The notes: generated from the sequence alone by a model not told the origin. Counted from the stretch's first letter, positions 1 to 8,429 are shown. The stretch is 64,000 bases of DNA from Streptomyces sp. L-9-10 (GCF_004151105.1 NZ_PHRF01000041.1:186001-250000); one strand, 5' to 3'. Numbers and translations are program-made.

Positions 1-82
1 CCACCACCACAAGCGCGGCGGCGGACAGGACGAAGAGCCGGACTCCTGTGCGCAGCCGCGCGGGCGCGTGGGTTCTCTCCAT
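1..82 (-). CDS. N-terminus of a membrane or secreted protein (cut by window edge)
   Basis: A minus-strand reading frame starts with ATG at 82 and runs off the left edge with no stop. The 27 visible residues are a short positively charged start (MERTHAPARLRTGVR) followed by a hydrophobic stretch (LFVLSAAALVVV), which fits a signal peptide or first membrane segment. The start has GGAAG just upstream and lies 19 bp after the stop of the flavoprotein gene, so the two are probably co-transcribed. Membrane proteins such as the TVP38/TMEM64 family are often found beside such flavoproteins, but too little is visible to assign a family. Confidence 0.5.
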   Translation of the reverse strand, partial: MERTHAPARLRTGVRLFVLSAAALVVV

Positions 83-101
83 GCTTCCGTGGACGCGCCG
101 C

Positions 102-1553
102 TCAGCCCCGGTACGCCTTCATCAGGTGCAGCCATACCTCGCTGATCGAGGGGAAGCAGGGGACGGCGTGCCAGAGCCGTTCGACGGGGATCCGGCCGGA
201 GACGGCGACGGTGGCCGAGTGGAGGAGTTCGCCGACGCCCGGACCGACGAAGGTCGCACCGAGCAGATGACCGTGGTCCAGATCGATGACCATACGGGCC
301 CTGCCCTGGTAGCCGTCCGCGTACAGATACGCCCCGGGGACAGCGCCGAGGTCGACGTCGACGACCCGCACCCGGTGCCCGGCCCGCTCGGCCTGCGCGG
401 CCGAGAGACCGACGGCCGCCGCCTCCGGGTCGGAGAAGAAGATCTGCGGCACCGCGTGGATGTCGGCGGTGGTGGCATGGGCGCCCCAGGGCGCGGTGTC
501 CAGCGACTGCCCGGTGGCGCGGGCGCTGATGGCATCGCCCGCGATACGGGCCTGGTACTTGCCCTGATGGGTGAGAAGGGCATGGTGGTTGACATCGCCC
601 ATCGCGTACAGCCAGCCGGCCTCGACGGCCCCGACCCGGCAGGTCTCGTCCGTCTCCAGCCAGTCCCCGGGGGTGAGACCCACCGTCTCCAGGCCGATGT
701 CGTCGGTGCGCGGGGACCTGCCGGTGGCGAACAGCACCTCGTCGGACTCCAGTTGGCCGCCGTCGCTCAGTGTCAGGGTGACCGGTCCGCTGCCGCCGGG
801 ACGTCTCAGCCCGGCGACGGAGACATTGACGCGCACATCCACTCCGGCCTCCGTGAGCCCCTTGGCGACCACGTCGCCGACGAAGGGCTCCATTCGGGGG
901 AGCAGGCCGGAGCCGCGGACCAGCAGGGTGACCGCGGACCCCAGGCCCTGCCAGGCGCTGGCCATCTCCACCCCGACACCTCCGGCGCCGACGATGGCGA
1001 GCCGCTCGGGCACGGTGCCGGAGTCGGTGGCCTCACGATTGGTCCAGGGCCGGGCCTCGGCGATACCGGGCAGGTCGGGCAGTACGGCGTCGCTGCCGGT
1101 GGCCACTGCCACGGCGTGCCGGGCCGTGAGAGTGACGGGCGGGCCCTCGGAGGGGGTGACGGTGACCTGGCGCGGCCCGTTCAGCCGCGCGTGTCCGCGT
1201 ACCAGTTCGGCGCCCATGCCCGCCAACAGGTCCGCCTGCCCGCCGTCGTCCCAGCTCGACACGGCGCGGTCGCGGCGGCCGAACACCCCGCGCGGGTCGA
1301 GCGAACCACTGACCGCCTCCCGCGCACCGTCGACCCGACGGGCATCCGCGACGGCGACAACCGGCCGCAGCAGTGCCTTGCTGGGAATGCACGCCCAGTA
1401 CGAACACTCGCCGCCGACCAGTTCCTTCTCCACCACTGCCACACTCAGCCCACCGGCGCGCACCCGCTCAGCGGCGGTCTGCCCGACAGGCCCCGCACCG
1501 ATGACGATGACGTCATAGGTGTTCTCGGCGGAGGCTCCCACTGCGTCGCTCAC
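102..1553 (-). CDS. NAD(P)/FAD-dependent disulfide oxidoreductase (MerA/LpdA-like)
   Basis: This is a 483-residue class I pyridine nucleotide-disulfide oxidoreductase, expected to be a cytoplasmic FAD homodimer that moves electrons between NAD(P)H and a disulfide or other acceptor. The N-terminal FAD Rossmann motif is IGAGPVGQTAAE (about residues 17-28). The redox-active cysteine pair is present in an unusual form, GGECSYWACIPSK, where the family usually has GGTCLNVGC. A second dinucleotide motif, IVGAGGVGVEMA, lies near residue 190. The C-terminal dimerisation region reads HAVPCFPSISEVW, closer to MerA- and LpdA-like proteins than to true lipoamide dehydrogenase. The GTG at 1553 is preferred because GGGAG precedes it and the FAD motif follows at once; the frame stays open upstream without homologous content. 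The substrate cannot be told from sequence. Confidence 0.85.
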   Translation of the reverse strand: MSDAVGASAENTYDVIVIGAGPVGQTAAERVRAGGLSVAVVEKELVGGECSYWACIPSKALLRPVVAVADARRVDGAREAVSGSLDPRGVFGRRDRAVSSWDDGGQADLLAGMGAELVRGHARLNGPRQVTVTPSEGPPVTLTARHAVAVATGSDAVLPDLPGIAEARPWTNREATDSGTVPERLAIVGAGGVGVEMASAWQGLGSAVTLLVRGSGLLPRMEPFVGDVVAKGLTEAGVDVRVNVSVAGLRRPGGSGPVTLTLSDGGQLESDEVLFATGRSPRTDDIGLETVGLTPGDWLETDETCRVGAVEAGWLYAMGDVNHHALLTHQGKYQARIAGDAISARATGQSLDTAPWGAHATTADIHAVPQIFFSDPEAAAVGLSAAQAERAGHRVRVVDVDLGAVPGAYLYADGYQGRARMVIDLDHGHLLGATFVGPGVGELLHSATVAVSGRIPVERLWHAVPCFPSISEVWLHLMKAYRG

Positions 1554-1893
1554 GAACCGCTCCCGTCTTCCGCATCTTCCGGCGCGGGGAGGGCATGAGC
1601 CCAGACCAGAAAAATGCCCGTTATGCATAATTTTGCGGCACTTTATCAAGTGGGTGTCATGTCCCCAGGTTCGCCCCGGCCGCAAGGCGCGCCCACTCGT
1701 CAGGACCGATCGCGGAGCAATGACGTCGTGCACCGCGACGCCTGCGTCATCCCGCCCGGGTACTCCCGTCGGCGGGCCCTCGGACGCTCGACATAATCAG
1801 AGGCGGCTCGGCACCTTCCGGTCGGGTGGGGACGCTCATGGCGGCGGGCGCGAGCGCGTCGGCGATGGGCGTTATTTCGCGAGGGGGCAAGGA
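1554..1893. promoter_or_regulatory. Divergent promoter region with TTATGCATAA palindrome
   Basis: This 340-bp gap separates the flavoprotein gene (minus) from the sialidase-like gene (plus). It contains the perfect 10-bp palindrome TTATGCATAA at 1621-1630 inside an AT-rich tract (about 1610-1650) that stands out from the GC-rich surroundings. On the minus strand a TTGATA box (rc at about 1644-1649) lies upstream of the palindrome and could serve as a -35 for the flavoprotein gene. No gene is recognisable here. Confidence 0.35.
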
Positions 1894-4797
1894 ATGAAGC
1901 GCCGGTTCCGAAGAACGATGCTTCGAATAATGGGGATGAGTCTGTTCGCATCGGTGGCCCTGGCGGCCCCGGTGGCGACGGCGGCGGAGAGCGGAGCGAC
2001 AGGGTCCGGGTCTGCGGGGCGGGGCGTGTCCGGGGTCGCGGCCTCTGCCGACGCGGTCGCCGATACGGGCTCGTTCGCCGAGTCCGAGCTGTGGGATTCG
2101 ACGGACGACGACGCGTACGCCAGCTTCCATGTGCAGGGGCTGGCGGTCGTTCCCGCGGGAATCGTGCCGCCCGCCGGGAACGGGCAGGCATTGCCCGACG
2201 ACGTGGTGCTCACTTTCACCGAGGGCCGGTTCGCCGTGGGCGACGGCGGGGAGAAGGACCTTCTGGTTCGCCGCAGTGTGGACGGAGGTCGCAACTGGTC
2301 GGCCGGCGTGCCCGTGGTTCCGAGGCAGACAGGCCAGAGCTGGGGCAACCCCACGCCGGTGGTCGATGAGCAGACGGGCCGGGTCTGCCTGTTCTACAAG
2401 GGATCCGGCGGAGCCGTCTTCGTCAAGCGCAGCGACGACGCCGGGGCCAGTTGGTCGGCCGCCGAGGACTTGACCCCGTTGTTCGCGTCGAACCCGCACG
2501 GCTGGACGCTCAACAGCCCGGTCCCCGGCCACGGCATACAGCTCCGGGACGGCCGGCTGCTGATGCCTGTCCAGCACCGCGCCCCCGACCCGGACCGTAA
2601 TTACGGCATCGAGATGCTGTACAGCGACGCCCACGGCGATCCCGGTTCCTGGCGGCGAAGTGCCGCGGTGCCGCTGTCCGTCGCGTACCCGGTCAATGAG
2701 AGCCGTGTCTACGAACGCGCCGACGGGGCGGTGGTCCTCAACGGCCGGTGGGGCTCGGGCGGCACCCGCTACCGCATCACCGCGACCAGTACGGACCGGG
2801 GTACGAGCTGGTCGGCGCCCGCGATCGACGGCTCGACAGGACAGTTCGTCTCGGTGGACGCGAGCGCGCTCCAGTACAGTCGCGGCCAGGTCGACCGGCT
2901 GCTGTTCAGCGGGCCGGACGCGTCGGCCCGGGAGAACATGACCGTCTCGGTCTCGTACGACGGAGGGGCGAGCTACCGGTACAGCCGGGTGATCAATCCG
3001 GGCATGTCCTACTACTCCGACCTCGCCCGGTTGTCGGACGGCACGATCCTGTTGGTCTACGGCCGGGACGGCGCCGACGCGGGCTTTCCCGAGCGGATCT
3101 CGGTCGCCCGGTTCGACCTGGAGTGGCTGACCCAGGGGCGGGACAGCCTCACCACCGGTCCCGGGCTCTCCCAGCAGGCGTACGAACTGGCCACCGCGGA
3201 AGCCCGCACCGACACGGGCGCGGCGGCGCCGGTCGTGTCCGACCCCAACGCGCGGGGCGGCAGGACACTGCGCTATCCGGCTCCGGCGGTGGGCCGTTAC
3301 GTCGATGTCCCGTTCGACGTCGCGGCGGCGGGCACCTACGAGGTGGCGGTCCGGCTGCACCGCGGAGCCGACCGGGGACAGATACGCGCGAGCGTCGACG
3401 GCACAGCACTCGGTCAGGGGCTTGTCGACCCGACCATGACGGTGGGTGAGGGCTATCAGCTCTACCGGCTGGGCACGGCCGAGCTGACAGCCGGACGGCA
3501 CTCGATCCGGTTCACCCTGGCCGGCCAGGGGCGCGGCGGCGGCAGTGTCATCACCGCCGACCAGTTGTTCCTGACCTCGGGCGGGAGTCCCGCGGACACC
3601 CCGAAGGCGGTCGCGGACAATGACTCCGTCGCCGGCTTCGAAACGGTGTCGGGCAACTGGACCAGGGTGGAGAAGGCCCCCGGGGAGTACGGGCAGAGCC
3701 ACCGGACGCACGCCGCGGGCACCGGCGGCGCCAGAGTACGGTTCCGGCCGGACGTTCCGATGAGCGGTGTGTACGAGGTCTCCGCCTGGTACCGGCCCGG
3801 CACGGGCCAGGCGTCCAACGCCTCCTATGTGATCCGCCACGCCGAAGGCCAGGAGACGGTCGAGGTGGACCAGCGGTCCGGCGGCGGACGATGGGTACGA
3901 CTCGGTGATTTCGCCTTCACCGCCGGCGGCGGGGGCACGGTCGAACTCTCGGACGCCGCCGACGGGCTCGTCGCCGCCGACGCCATCCGCCTCGCCTACC
4001 GGGGCGCCGCCGCCGACAACGACTCGACCGCGTACGAAACGGTCTCCGGCGAGTGGAACAACGCGACCGGCACCGCCGGGTACCACGGCCCGAACTACCG
4101 GACCCATCCCGCGGGTACCGGGAGCTCGGTCGTACGCTGGCGCCTGGACGTACCGGCCGACGGGACGTACGACGTGTCCGTCTGGTACGCGGCACACGCC
4201 AACCGCGCCTCCAACGCGCCCTACGTCGTCCACCACGCCCAAGGCTCCACCACCGTGCGCGTCGACCAACGTGAACGCGGCGGCCAGTGGGTCTCACTGG
4301 GCAGCTACCCGTTCACCGCCGGCCGGCCGGCCACCGTCGAACTCTCCGACGCGGCCGACGGATACGTCGTCGCCGACGCCGTACGCACCACGTACCACGG
4401 GCTCGTCGCCGACAACGACGACGCCTCGCACTACGAGGTGGTGTCGGGCACGTGGAACAACGCGACGGGCTCCGCCGGGTACTACGGTCCGAACTACCGC
4501 ACCCATGCCGCGGGTACGGGGAGTTCCGTCGTGCGCTGGCGGCTGGACGTACCGGTGAGCGGGAGGTACGACGTGTCCGTCTGGTACGCGGCACACGCCA
4601 ACCGTGCCTCCGACGCGCCCTACGTCGTCGATCACGCCGACGGCTCCACCACCGTGCGTGTCGACCAACGTGAACGCGGCGGGCGGTGGGTGTCGTTGGG
4701 CACCTACTCGTTCACGGCCGGCAGGCCGGCCACCGTGGGACTCTCCGACGCCGCTGACGGATACGTCGTCGCCGACGCCGTACGGCTCGTCAGGTAA
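1894..4797 (+). CDS. Secreted sialidase-like (BNR/Asp-box) protein with three golvesin-type C-terminal domains
   Basis: 967 residues. A basic N-terminus and hydrophobic stretch ending in AAPVATAAES form a signal peptide. The six-bladed sialidase region (about 60-420) carries four Asp-boxes: SVDGGRNWS (~128), SDDAGASWS (~180), STDRGTSWS (~299) and SYDGGASY (~353). Other GH33-like elements are TEGR, NESRVYERADG and DGTILLVYGRD. The usual xRIP motif, whose Arg belongs to the sialic-acid-binding Arg triad, reads FHVQ, so that Arg is missing. Activity on sialic acid is therefore uncertain, and a related exo-glycosidase is possible. Residues ~430-565 look like a CBM6/35-type jelly roll. Three ~130-residue golvesin/xanthan-lyase-type domains follow, starting at 574, 707 and 839. 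The ATG at 1894 is chosen because a purine-rich site (GAGGGGGCAAGGA) precedes it and the signal peptide follows; the open frame upstream is not conserved-looking. Confidence 0.85.
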   Translation: MKRRFRRTMLRIMGMSLFASVALAAPVATAAESGATGSGSAGRGVSGVAASADAVADTGSFAESELWDSTDDDAYASFHVQGLAVVPAGIVPPAGNGQALPDDVVLTFTEGRFAVGDGGEKDLLVRRSVDGGRNWSAGVPVVPRQTGQSWGNPTPVVDEQTGRVCLFYKGSGGAVFVKRSDDAGASWSAAEDLTPLFASNPHGWTLNSPVPGHGIQLRDGRLLMPVQHRAPDPDRNYGIEMLYSDAHGDPGSWRRSAAVPLSVAYPVNESRVYERADGAVVLNGRWGSGGTRYRITATSTDRGTSWSAPAIDGSTGQFVSVDASALQYSRGQVDRLLFSGPDASARENMTVSVSYDGGASYRYSRVINPGMSYYSDLARLSDGTILLVYGRDGADAGFPERISVARFDLEWLTQGRDSLTTGPGLSQQAYELATAEARTDTGAAAPVVSDPNARGGRTLRYPAPAVGRYVDVPFDVAAAGTYEVAVRLHRGADRGQIRASVDGTALGQGLVDPTMTVGEGYQLYRLGTAELTAGRHSIRFTLAGQGRGGGSVITADQLFLTSGGSPADTPKAVADNDSVAGFETVSGNWTRVEKAPGEYGQSHRTHAAGTGGARVRFRPDVPMSGVYEVSAWYRPGTGQASNASYVIRHAEGQETVEVDQRSGGGRWVRLGDFAFTAGGGGTVELSDAADGLVAADAIRLAYRGAAADNDSTAYETVSGEWNNATGTAGYHGPNYRTHPAGTGSSVVRWRLDVPADGTYDVSVWYAAHANRASNAPYVVHHAQGSTTVRVDQRERGGQWVSLGSYPFTAGRPATVELSDAADGYVVADAVRTTYHGLVADNDDASHYEVVSGTWNNATGSAGYYGPNYRTHAAGTGSSVVRWRLDVPVSGRYDVSVWYAAHANRASDAPYVVDHADGSTTVRVDQRERGGRWVSLGTYSFTAGRPATVGLSDAADGYVVADAVRLVR
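3613..4794 (+). repeat. Three tandem golvesin-type domain repeats inside the sialidase-like gene
   Basis: Units run 3613-4011, 4012-4407 and 4408-4794. Each starts with (A)DND and ends near D(A/G)(Y/L)V(V/A)ADA(V/I)R. Units 2 and 3 are much closer to each other than to unit 1. For example, 4168-4205 and 4567-4604 are identical over 38 bp, including synonymous positions, which points to a recent duplication or gene conversion. The domains are expected to bind carbohydrate or cell-surface material. Confidence 0.85.
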
Positions 4798-4810
4798 CGG
4801 ACAGGGGGAA

Positions 4811-4848
4811 ACGGCCGCCCCACCGGAGGAATCCGGTGGGGCGGCCGT
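4811..4848. terminator. Strong bidirectional intrinsic terminator
   Basis: A perfect 16-bp inverted repeat (4811-4826 and 4833-4848, arm ACGGCCGCCCCACCGG) with a 6-nt loop is followed by CTTTCCC. It lies 13 bp after the sialidase-like stop codon and 90 bp beyond the GAPDH stop on the other strand, so it can end transcription from both convergent genes. Confidence 0.85.
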
Positions 4849-4937
4849 CTTTCCCGCGGTCCGTCCGTCCCCGAAGCGCCGGCATCGGCGATCGCGGAGG
4901 CCGTCACGAGGCGAGGCCGGGCCGCCCCGGTGTCCGG

Positions 4938-5936
4938 TCAGCCGGTGGCGAGGAGTTCGAGCGTATCGATCACGCGGTTCGAGAAGCCCCACTCGTTGTC
5001 GTACCAGGCGACCACCTTGATGTGGCGGCCGTCGACACGGGTGAGAGCCGAGTCGAAGATCGACGAGGCCGGATTGCCCGTGATGTCGGACGACACGAGC
5101 GGGTCGTCCGAGTACTCGAGTACGCCCGCGAGCGGTCCCTCAGCGGCGGTGCGGTACGCCGCCAGCACATCCTCGCGCGTCACGTCCCGAGCGACGGTCG
5201 TGTTGAGTTCGACGATCGATCCCACCGGAACCGGCACGCGGATCGAGTCGCCCGACAGCTTGCCGTCGAGGTTCGGCAGCACGAGGCCGATCGCCTTGGC
5301 GGCGCCTGTCGTGGTCGGCACGATGTTGACGGCGGCCGCGCGGGCACGGCGGGCGTCGCGGTGCGGACCGTCCTGGAGGTTCTGCTCCTGCGTGTAGGCG
5401 TGCACCGTCGTCATGAAGCCGTGCTCGATGCCGGCGAGGCCGTCGAGCACCGCGGCCAGCGGCGCGAGCGCGTTGGTCGTGCACGAGGCGTTCGAGACGA
5501 TCGTGTGCACGGCCGGGTCGTACGCGTCGGTGTTGACCCCGAACGCGAGTGTGACATCGGCGCCGTCCGCCGGCGCGCTGATGAGTACCCTCTTCGCGCC
5601 CGCGTCGAGGTGGGCGCGGGCGGCCTTGGCCGAGGTGAAACGGCCGGTCGCCTCAAGCACGATGTCGACGCCGAGCGCGGCCCACGGCAGCTGCGCCGGT
5701 TCGCGCTCGGCGAGCACGGTGATGCGACGGCCGTCGACGACGAGAGCGTCCCCGTCGACCGTCACCGGGCGGCCGAGCCGGCCCGCCGTCGTGTCGAAGG
5801 CGAGCAGCCGCGCGAGGGTGGCGGGCTCCGTGAGGTCGTTGACGGCGACCACCTCCAGGTCGCTGTCGCGTTCGAGCAGTGCGCGCAGCACATTGCGTCC
5901 GATGCGGCCGAATCCGTTGATGGCGATGCGAGTCAT
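4938..5936 (-). CDS. gap: Type I glyceraldehyde-3-phosphate dehydrogenase
   Basis: 332 residues, the normal length for the family. It oxidises glyceraldehyde-3-phosphate to 1,3-bisphosphoglycerate with NAD+ in central carbon metabolism. Visible features are the NAD-binding motif INGFGRIGRN, an Asp after the second strand (VAVND, favouring NAD over NADP), the catalytic-Cys motif NASCTTNALAPL, and the conserved blocks HAYTQEQ, TTTGAAKA and WYDNEWGFSNR. The ATG at 5936 gives the canonical MTRIAINGFG start and has GAAGGGA upstream; the longer frame has no conserved extension. It lies 107 bp downstream of a GlxA-type regulator in the same orientation and may be co-transcribed with it. A lone gap gene away from pgk and tpi suggests a secondary paralogue rather than the main glycolytic enzyme; this is inference. 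Confidence 0.93.
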   Translation of the reverse strand: MTRIAINGFGRIGRNVLRALLERDSDLEVVAVNDLTEPATLARLLAFDTTAGRLGRPVTVDGDALVVDGRRITVLAEREPAQLPWAALGVDIVLEATGRFTSAKAARAHLDAGAKRVLISAPADGADVTLAFGVNTDAYDPAVHTIVSNASCTTNALAPLAAVLDGLAGIEHGFMTTVHAYTQEQNLQDGPHRDARRARAAAVNIVPTTTGAAKAIGLVLPNLDGKLSGDSIRVPVPVGSIVELNTTVARDVTREDVLAAYRTAAEGPLAGVLEYSDDPLVSSDITGNPASSIFDSALTRVDGRHIKVVAWYDNEWGFSNRVIDTLELLATG

Positions 5937-6043
5937 GAATGGTGTCCCTTCGGGTTCGCCCTCAGGTTCTCGCGCGGCACCCGCCGGTGACAGCGGCGTG
6001 GTCGCCACGGTCCAAAAGGATCACGCCACACGGTGCTGACGGG

Positions 6044-7024
6044 CTACTGCCCCTGGGTGAAGGTGCGGCGGTACTCACTCGGCGTGGTGTCGAGAATGCG
6101 CTGGAAGTGCAGCCGCAGATTCGCACCGGTGCCGAGACCGACATCGGCGGCGATCTGCTCGATGCCCCGCTGCGAACGCTCCAGCAGTTCACGGGCCACG
6201 TCGATGCGGGCGCGCATGACCCACTGCATCGGGGTGTACCCCGTGTCTTCGACGAAGCGCCGCGAGAACGTGCGCGGTGACACCGCCGCATGCCGGGCGA
6301 GCACTTCAAGGGTGAGGTGCTCGCCGAGCCGGTGCAGTGCCCACTCCCGGGTGGCGGCGAACCGCTCGCCGAGCGACTCGGGCACACTGCGCGGCACGTA
6401 CTGTGCCTGACCGCCGCTGCGGTAGGGGGCCGCCACCAGGCGCCGCGCCGCGTGGTTCGACGCGGACACCCCCAGATCGCCGCGCAGGATGTGCAGGCAC
6501 AGGTCGATGCCCGAGGCGGCGCCCGCCGACGTCAGCACGCTGCCTTCGTCGACGAACAGAACGTTCGCGTCGACCCGGACGAGCGGACGCTTCGCCGCGA
6601 GTGCCCGTGTGTAGTGCCAGTGCGTCGTGGCGCGCTTGCCGTCGAGCAGGCCCGTGGCAGCGAGCGCGAAGGCGCCCGTCGAGATGGCGGCGAGCCGTGC
6701 GCCCCGGTTGTGGGCGGCGATCAGCGCGTCGATGACGGCCTGCGGCGGGTCCTCGCGGTCCGGATGCCGGTAGCCGGGAACGAAGATGATGTCGGCCCAC
6801 GCGAGGGCGTCGATGCCGTGGGCGACGTAGTACGACAGACCGTCGCCGCCGGCCACGAGACCGGGCGCCGCGCCGCACACCCGCACCTCGTACGGCATGC
6901 TCGCGCGGGTCGTGAACACCTGCGCGGGAATGCCGACATCGAGCGGCTTCGCACCTTCGAGCACGAGAACGGCGACGCGATGCAGGGGTGAGGCTGGCAC
7001 GAGGAAGAGGATACGTGGAGGCAT
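6044..7024 (-). CDS. GlxA-family transcriptional regulator (DJ-1/PfpI domain + AraC HTH)
   Basis: 326 residues. The N-terminal ~190 residues form a DJ-1/PfpI-like domain (opening HRVAVLVLEGAKPLDVGIP, with GARLAAISTGAFALAATGLL at the nucleophile elbow). Here the usual Cys position reads STGA, so the domain is probably a sensor and not an enzyme. The C-terminal ~110 residues form an AraC/XylS double helix-turn-helix (VLARHAAVSPRTFSRRF and IEQIAADVGLGTGANLRLHF). The position beside gap and divergent from a small membrane protein gene suggests it controls one or both; the signal is unknown. Start choice is moderate: ATG 7024 has GGGA 10 bp upstream, but homologues usually begin near HRVAVL, about 13 residues later. 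Confidence 0.88.
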   Translation of the reverse strand: MPPRILFLVPASPLHRVAVLVLEGAKPLDVGIPAQVFTTRASMPYEVRVCGAAPGLVAGGDGLSYYVAHGIDALAWADIIFVPGYRHPDREDPPQAVIDALIAAHNRGARLAAISTGAFALAATGLLDGKRATTHWHYTRALAAKRPLVRVDANVLFVDEGSVLTSAGAASGIDLCLHILRGDLGVSASNHAARRLVAAPYRSGGQAQYVPRSVPESLGERFAATREWALHRLGEHLTLEVLARHAAVSPRTFSRRFVEDTGYTPMQWVMRARIDVARELLERSQRGIEQIAADVGLGTGANLRLHFQRILDTTPSEYRRTFTQGQ

Positions 7025-7201
7025 CGGCCCAGTTCCCGAAGCCGCGCAGGTCCGCCGATCCGCCGACCGAGGCGCTCACCGTCGCATCGGACGCACGGGA
7101 GCGGACACGGACCTCCGTCACGCCGCTTGTGGCGGATCCGCCGGGCGGCGAGGTGGCGGCGCGGAGCCGAGGCTTCGACGGACGCGCTGGACGACGAGCC
7201 C

Positions 7202-7218
7202 ATTACCTCGCGCGTAAT
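7202..7218. promoter_or_regulatory. ATTAC-N7-GTAAT dyad between divergent genes
   Basis: Perfect 5-bp arms ATTAC (7202-7206) and GTAAT (7214-7218) lie in the 308-bp gap (7025-7332) between the divergent GlxA regulator and the small membrane protein gene. It is the only AT-containing dyad seen in that gap and is a candidate regulator site. The rest of the gap holds no recognisable gene. Confidence 0.3.
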
Positions 7219-7332
7219 CGACGCCCGCCCGCCTCGCTCGGCACTCTTGCGGTACCGGAACCCGGGCGGCGCGCTCCCTCCGAGTACCGGTTTCCGACCG
7301 GCCCGTACGACCTCGATGGAGGCTGATTCGTC

Positions 7333-7752
7333 ATGCCCGCAACTCTGCTCGCCGGCATCGCCCGCACCACTGAGCCGCAGACGATGCTGCGCCGGTTCCT
7401 CGCCCTCGACGCTGTCGTCACCGGCGTCAACGGACTGGCGTACGTCGTGGCATCCGGACCGCTCGGTCGGCTGCTCGGAGTCGATGACACCGTCCTGGTC
7501 GGGCTGGGCGCCTTTCTCGCTCTGTTCGGGGCCGGAGTCGGTTTTCTCGCGACCCGTCGCCGGCCGCCGCGGCTACCCGTCAAGATCGTCGTTGACTCGA
7601 ATCTGCTGTGGGCCGTCGTCAGCATCGCCGCGCTGTCGCTCTGGCTCGAGCCGACCACGGCAGGCGCCGTCTGGATCCCGGTGCAGGCGCTGACCGTTGC
7701 CGGCTTCGCCGTTCTGCAGTGGTCCGCACTGCGCGGTGCCGGTGGCGCGTAG
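7333..7752 (+). CDS. Small integral membrane protein, function unknown
   Basis: 139 residues with about four hydrophobic segments (around 27-43, 55-72, 87-103 and 110-130). A short Arg/Pro-rich loop (RRRPPRLP) sits between segments 2 and 3, as expected for a polytopic inner-membrane protein. GGAGG lies 10 bp before the ATG. It is transcribed away from the GlxA regulator and could be its target. No family is recognised from the sequence. Confidence 0.75.
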   Translation: MPATLLAGIARTTEPQTMLRRFLALDAVVTGVNGLAYVVASGPLGRLLGVDDTVLVGLGAFLALFGAGVGFLATRRRPPRLPVKIVVDSNLLWAVVSIAALSLWLEPTTAGAVWIPVQALTVAGFAVLQWSALRGAGGA

Positions 7753-7790
7753 TCGTGCCATGAGCCTCGCCTTCCGGCTCCGAAGGCGAT

Positions 7791-7822
7791 AGATCTGACA
7801 GGTCTGACAGATCTTCAAAGAT
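7791..7822. promoter_or_regulatory. AGATCTG...CAGATCT dyad with overlapping second palindrome
   Basis: Perfect 7-bp arms AGATCTG (7791-7797) and CAGATCT (7808-7814) flank a 10-bp spacer and contain a direct repeat of TCTGACAG. A second dyad, ATCTTcaAAGAT (7811-7822), overlaps the right arm. The cluster sits about 70-100 bp upstream of the secreted protein gene at 7893 and looks like an operator for an unknown regulator. Confidence 0.4.
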
Positions 7823-7892
7823 GACGGGACGGAAGCGGAAGGCACCCATTTCGCCGATAGAACTCAATGCCCGTCAGTGATCCAATTTCCCC

Positions 7893-8375
7893 ATGATTCG
7901 TACTCGTGCCATGCGCACCGCCATGACCGCGGCCGTCGTCCTGCTGGCGTTTGGTGGTCCGGCCACCGTCCCCGCCCAGGCCACCACCGGGTTTGCCGCC
8001 GCACCCGCGACCTCCCGGGCGGAGGCGCCGGCGGCCACCCCTGCCACCACCCAGGTGGACACCTTCCTGAAGGCGTACCGCCGCGCCGTGCTCGGGCAGA
8101 GCGGTGAGGACCCGCGGGCCGTCCGCGAGCGGTTGCTCTCCTCGTACCTGAACCTCCGACTGGACGCGTGGGCCGAGCAGAATGACGCCGACCCGGTGTT
8201 CCGCGCGCAGAACGTCCCGGCGAAGTGGTCGGCCCATCAGATCAAGCAGGAAGCCGGCTTCGCCTCCGTCCGGTTGACCGAGACCTGGACAGGCGGGGGC
8301 GTCCAGGAGGTCTGGTACACCGTCCGCGTCGCCGATCTGCGGATCGTCGACCTGGGCGATCGGCCCGCGTTCTGA
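7893..8375 (+). CDS. Small secreted protein, function unknown
   Basis: 160 residues. The N-terminus has Arg residues, a hydrophobic core (TAAVVLLAFGG) and an Ala-rich exit (VPAQATTGFA), consistent with a Sec signal peptide. The mature part of about 125 residues has an Ala/Thr/Pro linker and then a compact mixed domain with VDTFLKAYRRAVLG and VQEVWYTVRV. It resembles small NTF2-like or DUF3828-like secreted proteins in having a conserved-looking helix plus strands, but the family is not certain. No clear ribosome binding site precedes ATG 7893; an in-frame ATG at 7911 is the alternative. A GC-rich hairpin follows the stop. Confidence 0.7.
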   Translation: MIRTRAMRTAMTAAVVLLAFGGPATVPAQATTGFAAAPATSRAEAPAATPATTQVDTFLKAYRRAVLGQSGEDPRAVRERLLSSYLNLRLDAWAEQNDADPVFRAQNVPAKWSAHQIKQEAGFASVRLTETWTGGGVQEVWYTVRVADLRIVDLGDRPAF

Positions 8376-8384
8376 CCTGACCGC

Positions 8385-8429
8385 CGGCAGTGCCCCGCTC
8401 GGAGCCCGATCCGCGGCGGGGCACTGCCG
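8385..8429 (+). terminator. Hairpin terminator
   Basis: A perfect 14-bp stem (CGGCAGTGCCCCGC at 8385-8398 with its complement at 8416-8429) and a 17-nt loop begin 10 bp after the preceding stop codon. There is no U-tract, which is common for terminators in high-GC actinomycetes. Confidence 0.7.

Noticed and set aside
1747..4269. Long minus-strand open frame opposite the sialidase-like gene
   Set aside because: No domain is recognisable, composition is Gly/Arg/Val-rich, and the plus-strand gene has a signal peptide and repeats.
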